From: Sporosarcina luteola
Lineage (GTDB): Bacteria > Bacillota > Bacilli > Bacillales_A > Planococcaceae
Length of the DNA stretch: 64,000 nucleotides
Reading direction: 5' to 3'
Assembly: GCF_023715245.1 (NCBI RefSeq)
Contig: NZ_JAMBNV010000001.1
Span: forward strand, 558,001 to 622,000
In this document: in pieces, positions 61,005 through 64,000 of the stretch
Numbering within the stretch: the first letter of the stretch is position 1
How the letters are laid out: each line of letters begins with the position of its first letter
Made by a program: the position numbers and the translations under genes
The notes under the pieces: model-generated
Databases searched by the model: none
What the model saw: the letters and a program-made list of their open reading frames with translations, nothing else
Told to the model about the DNA's origin: nothing

Positions 61005-62546
61005 ATGCAGCATATGTTGTTCGCAGATCCGATTAGATTGAATGCTAGTCGTTATGGAGAAAAGGAAGCGCTATCGTACATGGGCAAGAGGTTTAGTTAT
61101 CGTGAATTCAATGAGCGTATTAACCGGTTAGCGCACGCGTTGCTTGAGACGGGTGTTGAGAAGGGGGATAAGGTAGCTTTTATGCTGCTGAATTGCAATG
61201 AACTCTTTGAAATCATGTTCGCTTGCGCAAAGATTGGGGCGGTTTTCGTTCCAATCAATTCCCGCTTTGTCGGACCGGAAATTGAGCATGTGTTGACAAA
61301 CTCCGATGCCGTTGGACTGATATATGGGGCGGAATTCGATATAGAAATATCTTCTATTAAAGAGCGAGTGAAGGATGTTCAGTTATTCGTATCGGTTGGG
61401 GGCTCTGCTGAGATGGCGTCCTTTGAATATGAAAGCTGGATTGCACGTTATTCCGAAAATGAACCGATCATAGACTATGAATTGGGCGAGCTTGATACAG
61501 TTTGCATTATGTATACCGGAGGAACGACGGGTCATCCGAAAGGGGCGGTCCGATCGCACCGGAGCATGTATCTCGTCGCGTTACTGTTCAGTATTGAATT
61601 CGGGATTGTGAGAAACGGAAAAGGATTGGTTTCCGGTCCATTGTATGGCGCGGCGGCTCTGTCGACTTCCGTTCCGAATCTTCTCGTCGGGAATTCACTT
61701 CATATTTTGCCGAAGTTCCACCCTGTCGGAGTGTTGGAAGCAATCGATAAGGAGAAAACGACGACTTCATTCATGGCACCGCCGATGTTTGACGCGATTT
61801 TTGCTTTGCCTGAGGAGGTAAGAAACAAGTACGATGTCAGTTCGATGAAGGGACTGTTTTCAGTCGGTGCGCCATTACACTCTAGCACGAAAGAAAAAGT
61901 GATGGCATTCTTTAAGGATGCTGAATTGAATGAGTTTTACGGTGCAACGGAACATGGGGGATCGACGAATTTATTCCCGGAGTACCAGGAACTGAAGGAA
62001 CGCTCCGTCGGTGTGCCAATGTTAGGAATGGAAGTGAAACTTGTCGATAACGATGGGAATGAAGTGCCGCCGGGTCAACCGGGCGAGTTTTTAGTGAAGG
62101 GCTTGACCCTTTGTGATGAATATTATAAGAACCCGGAAGCGACAGCCGAAGCGTTTCACGGCGAATGGCTTGGACTCGGTGATATGGGAGTTCAGGATGA
62201 GGACGGATTTTATTCTATCGTCGACCGCAAACAGGATATGATTTTGTCAGGCGCGCTGAACGTCTATCCAGCGGAAATTGAAGGCGTCCTCCATCGCCAT
62301 CCGAAGATAGCCGATGTAGCGGTGATTGGTGTGCCGGATGAAAAATGGGGAGAAGCGGTGAAAGCGATTGTTGTCCTTCGTGAAGGAGAAGAAGCAGACT
62401 CAAAAGAGATCATCGAATTTTGCGATGGCAAGCTCGCCGACTATAAAAAGCCACGAACTGTCGATTTCGCCGACGAACTTCCACGGAGCCTGCAAGGAAA
62501 ACTGTTGAAATATAAGCTCCGCGAGATGGTGGCTGTAGAGAAATAG
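61005..62546 (+). CDS. Acyl-CoA synthetase (AMP-forming)
   Basis: 513 residues. The phosphate-binding loop is MYTGGTTGHPKGAVRSH at about 170-185; FYGATEHGGS, GEWLGLGDMGVQDEDGFYSI, DRKQDMILSGALNVYPAEIE and the final catalytic lysine in PRSLQGKLLKYKLR are in family order. It activates a carboxylic acid with ATP and CoA; the chain length or type cannot be told. Start ATG 61005 has GGGGGATTTAGG upstream. Single gene between two repeat copies. Confidence 0.92.
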   Translation: MQHMLFADPIRLNASRYGEKEALSYMGKRFSYREFNERINRLAHALLETGVEKGDKVAFMLLNCNELFEIMFACAKIGAVFVPINSRFVGPEIEHVLTNSDAVGLIYGAEFDIEISSIKERVKDVQLFVSVGGSAEMASFEYESWIARYSENEPIIDYELGELDTVCIMYTGGTTGHPKGAVRSHRSMYLVALLFSIEFGIVRNGKGLVSGPLYGAAALSTSVPNLLVGNSLHILPKFHPVGVLEAIDKEKTTTSFMAPPMFDAIFALPEEVRNKYDVSSMKGLFSVGAPLHSSTKEKVMAFFKDAELNEFYGATEHGGSTNLFPEYQELKERSVGVPMLGMEVKLVDNDGNEVPPGQPGEFLVKGLTLCDEYYKNPEATAEAFHGEWLGLGDMGVQDEDGFYSIVDRKQDMILSGALNVYPAEIEGVLHRHPKIADVAVIGVPDEKWGEAVKAIVVLREGEEADSKEIIEFCDGKLADYKKPRTVDFADELPRSLQGKLLKYKLREMVAVEK

Positions 62547-62558
62547 GTTAATTGTTTG

Positions 62559-62705
62559 GGTGCCTGTGCAGCGCACAATTCAGTTTATTAGTTACAATTG
62601 TATAACTCGGAAAAGGGAAGCTAGCCAAATCAATGTTTGGCCGGCTTCCCTTTGTATATTCATGTTTATTAGTGAATTGTCATAAATGTGCCTTGCACAG
62701 GCACC
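62559..62705 (+). repeat. GGTGCC intergenic element, copy 12
   Basis: Starts 13 bp after the synthetase stop and ends 12 bp before the convergent ydjM stop. Inner stem GGGAAGC.AGCCAAA/TTTGGC.GCTTCCC with a bulge, then TTTGTATATTCATG. Confidence 0.9.
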
Positions 62706-62717
62706 GGCGCAATTCAT

Positions 62718-63359
62718 TCACCACTCTTTATTCCATATCGGGGCGAACCATTTTACGCCTCGGCGGTTCATGGGGAGGAGCTTCATGTCTGCGATTAGAT
62801 GGCTGCCGTAACCAGCAATCCCTGCTGATAGTAGACCGTCGATCGGCCACTCCTGTTGTAATTGATTCAAAATGAACGCATAAAACGCGAGCCCTAGAAG
62901 TGAGTGAGTGTAGGAGCGGTGCGGAAGGAATGATGCTATGACGATATAACTTCCGACCAACAGGATGCCGATCGATTGATGCATCACAATTCCGAGCCAC
63001 ATCACCATGACACCGGTGAGGGTCAACATTCTTCGTTGTGTAATGAGCCTCGATACGATGAACAGTAGCAAACCGATTCCTGCGTAAAGTAAAATGGATG
63101 GGGCGAAACCTGTAGTGAAATATTGGTAGACGATTGCTACTAAAATGCCCGCACCGACTAGCTGCATCAGCCATTGAGTGACCTGTTTGGAAAGGGTGAT
63201 CCGGTTGGTTGCCAGCCCATTTGTGTCAAGGTCGGGGACAAGTGCTGATACGCCGCCAATCACTGAGGCGACTGCGATTGTGTATACATCGGGTTGCACC
63301 TGATACCCTGCGATTGCTCCGGCAGTAACGCCGATAAGTGCATGTGAACTTCCTTTCAT
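62718..63359 (-). CDS. YdjM-type membrane-bound metal-dependent hydrolase
   Basis: 213 residues. The start MKGSSHALIGVTAGAIAGYQ and the central LPHRSYTHSLLGL motif, with VPDLD and a late GSHLIADM, are the His/Asp signature of the YdjM/LexA-regulated membrane hydrolase family. About six helices. Exact substrate unknown; relatives are linked to phospholipid or spore functions. AAGGAAG lies before ATG 63359. Confidence 0.88.
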   Translation of the reverse strand: MKGSSHALIGVTAGAIAGYQVQPDVYTIAVASVIGGVSALVPDLDTNGLATNRITLSKQVTQWLMQLVGAGILVAIVYQYFTTGFAPSILLYAGIGLLLFIVSRLITQRRMLTLTGVMVMWLGIVMHQSIGILLVGSYIVIASFLPHRSYTHSLLGLAFYAFILNQLQQEWPIDGLLSAGIAGYGSHLIADMKLLPMNRRGVKWFAPIWNKEW

Positions 63360-63568
63360 CTGTAAACCTCTCTCATGGTGTAATCTATCTATTATCCTTC
63401 ATCTTGAAGAGTGAACGCAATGGGTGGATGTTAGCACTTGGAATTTTTGAATTGGGTATAATGGTAGAAAATGATTGAAATTATTAGTTGCTTAACAAAA
63501 AATAGTATAGTGAAATCGGGATTTTATGTTACAAGTATTTACAAATAATACTAGTTGGAGAGATGAAA

Positions 63569-63832
63569 ATGAAAAAGAGCTTAACTGGAATCACCGTAAT
63601 TTCCCTTGCATTCCTTCTATTCATAACGCCAATCGACTCAGCTAACGCAACCCCAGCCAAGTTTAAGAACTGCACCGAGTTGAATAAAACATATCCGGGC
63701 GGCGTCGCTAAAGATGCTAAAGTCCGAAACGTAGGTGGAAAAACGAAGTTTAAACCTTTTGTTTCAGCAGAAATTTACAAGTCGCACACAAAGATGGACC
63801 GCGACAAAGACGGCATTGCATGTGAAAAGTGA
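63569..63832 (+). CDS. Secreted excalibur calcium-binding domain protein
   Basis: 87 residues. Signal peptide (MKKSLTGITVISLAFLLFIT) cut near ANA, then an excalibur domain: FKNCTELNKTYPGGVAKDA at the start and the calcium loop DRDKDGIACE at the end, with two conserved cysteines. Usually extracellular and attached to nucleases or surface proteins; here it stands alone. ATG 63569 is eight bases from TTGGAG; ATG 63563 is too close. Confidence 0.9.
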   Translation: MKKSLTGITVISLAFLLFITPIDSANATPAKFKNCTELNKTYPGGVAKDAKVRNVGGKTKFKPFVSAEIYKSHTKMDRDKDGIACEK

Positions 63833-63842
63833 CTTTTAAACA

Positions 63843-63989
63843 GGTACCTGTGCAGCACACAATTCAGTTTATTAACGACAATTGCATAATTAAAACACGG
63901 GAAGCTCATCAACTCAATACTTGATGGGCTTCCTTTCGTATTTTTATACTTAGGTTTGAATTGTCATAAATGTGTTATGCACAGGCACC
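63843..63989 (+). repeat. GGTGCC intergenic element, copy 13
   Basis: Begins 11 bp after the excalibur stop. Inner stem GGAAGCTCATCAA/TTGATGGGCTTCC with one wobble pair. The ACACGATTC after its right end runs to the window edge. Confidence 0.9.
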
Positions 63990-64000
63990 AACACGATTCA

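Overview
The window looks like chromosome of a spore-forming, low-to-mid GC Bacillales bacterium, most likely Planococcaceae (Sporosarcina-like). The basis is inference from gene content: a GlpP/GlpD pair, SipW with camelysin/TasA-type matrix proteins, collagen-like and Mn-oxidase spore-surface genes, strong AGGAGG ribosome sites and frequent TTG/GTG starts. I saw no tRNA, rRNA, CRISPR array, prophage or intact insertion sequence.

Layout. 1-3.5 kb: tail of an iron-type ABC permease, a NagD-like phosphatase, glpP, and glpD behind a terminator leader that GlpP probably controls. 3.5-10.4 kb: a matrix/fibre locus with three camelysin paralogues (each with a related leader), an orphan LuxR-type response regulator, a TapA-like acidic protein, SipW and a membrane-anchored TasA-like protein. 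10.9-20 kb: a sugar-diacid locus with TctBAC, a mannonate-dehydratase-like enzyme, galactarate dehydratase GarD, a GudP/GarP-type MFS carrier, a GntR regulator and a 2-hydroxyacid dehydrogenase. 20-24 kb: an SLH-NlpC/P60 wall hydrolase, a DUF6904-like protein and a GGDEF-fold/winged-helix regulator. 24.5-35.8 kb: a peptide-use operon (CapA-like, OppABCDF, S9 peptidase, two M20 peptidases). 36-39.5 kb: a VOC protein, a 21-bp tandem repeat and a minus-strand operon of a PKD-domain and a collagen-like protein. 39.7-47.4 kb: a complete mnxABCDEFG-type manganese-oxidase operon, an extra small-barrel gene, and a convergent Cys/His-rich barrel protein. 47.5-54 kb: AlkD-like, serine hydrolase, DUF192, pRiA4b-ORF3, DoxX and NhaC genes. 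54-60.7 kb: a second peptide-type ABC system whose parts are all unusual: fused ATPases, permeases with long N-terminal additions, and a binding protein whose two halves are in swapped order (circular permutation). 61-64 kb: acyl-CoA synthetase, YdjM-like protein and an excalibur protein.

A 133-147 bp intergenic element recurs 13 times, always in the same orientation, usually 9-50 bp after the stop of a plus-strand gene and in most convergent gene pairs. Its outer arms are conserved. Its inner hairpin changes sequence between copies but keeps its pairing and is followed by a T-rich tract, so it behaves like a mobile or shuffled bidirectional terminator.

The observations I rate highest are the circularly permuted binding protein with its modified transporter, the covarying repeat family, and the mnx locus with its family of small beta-barrel proteins and Cys/His-rich neighbour.
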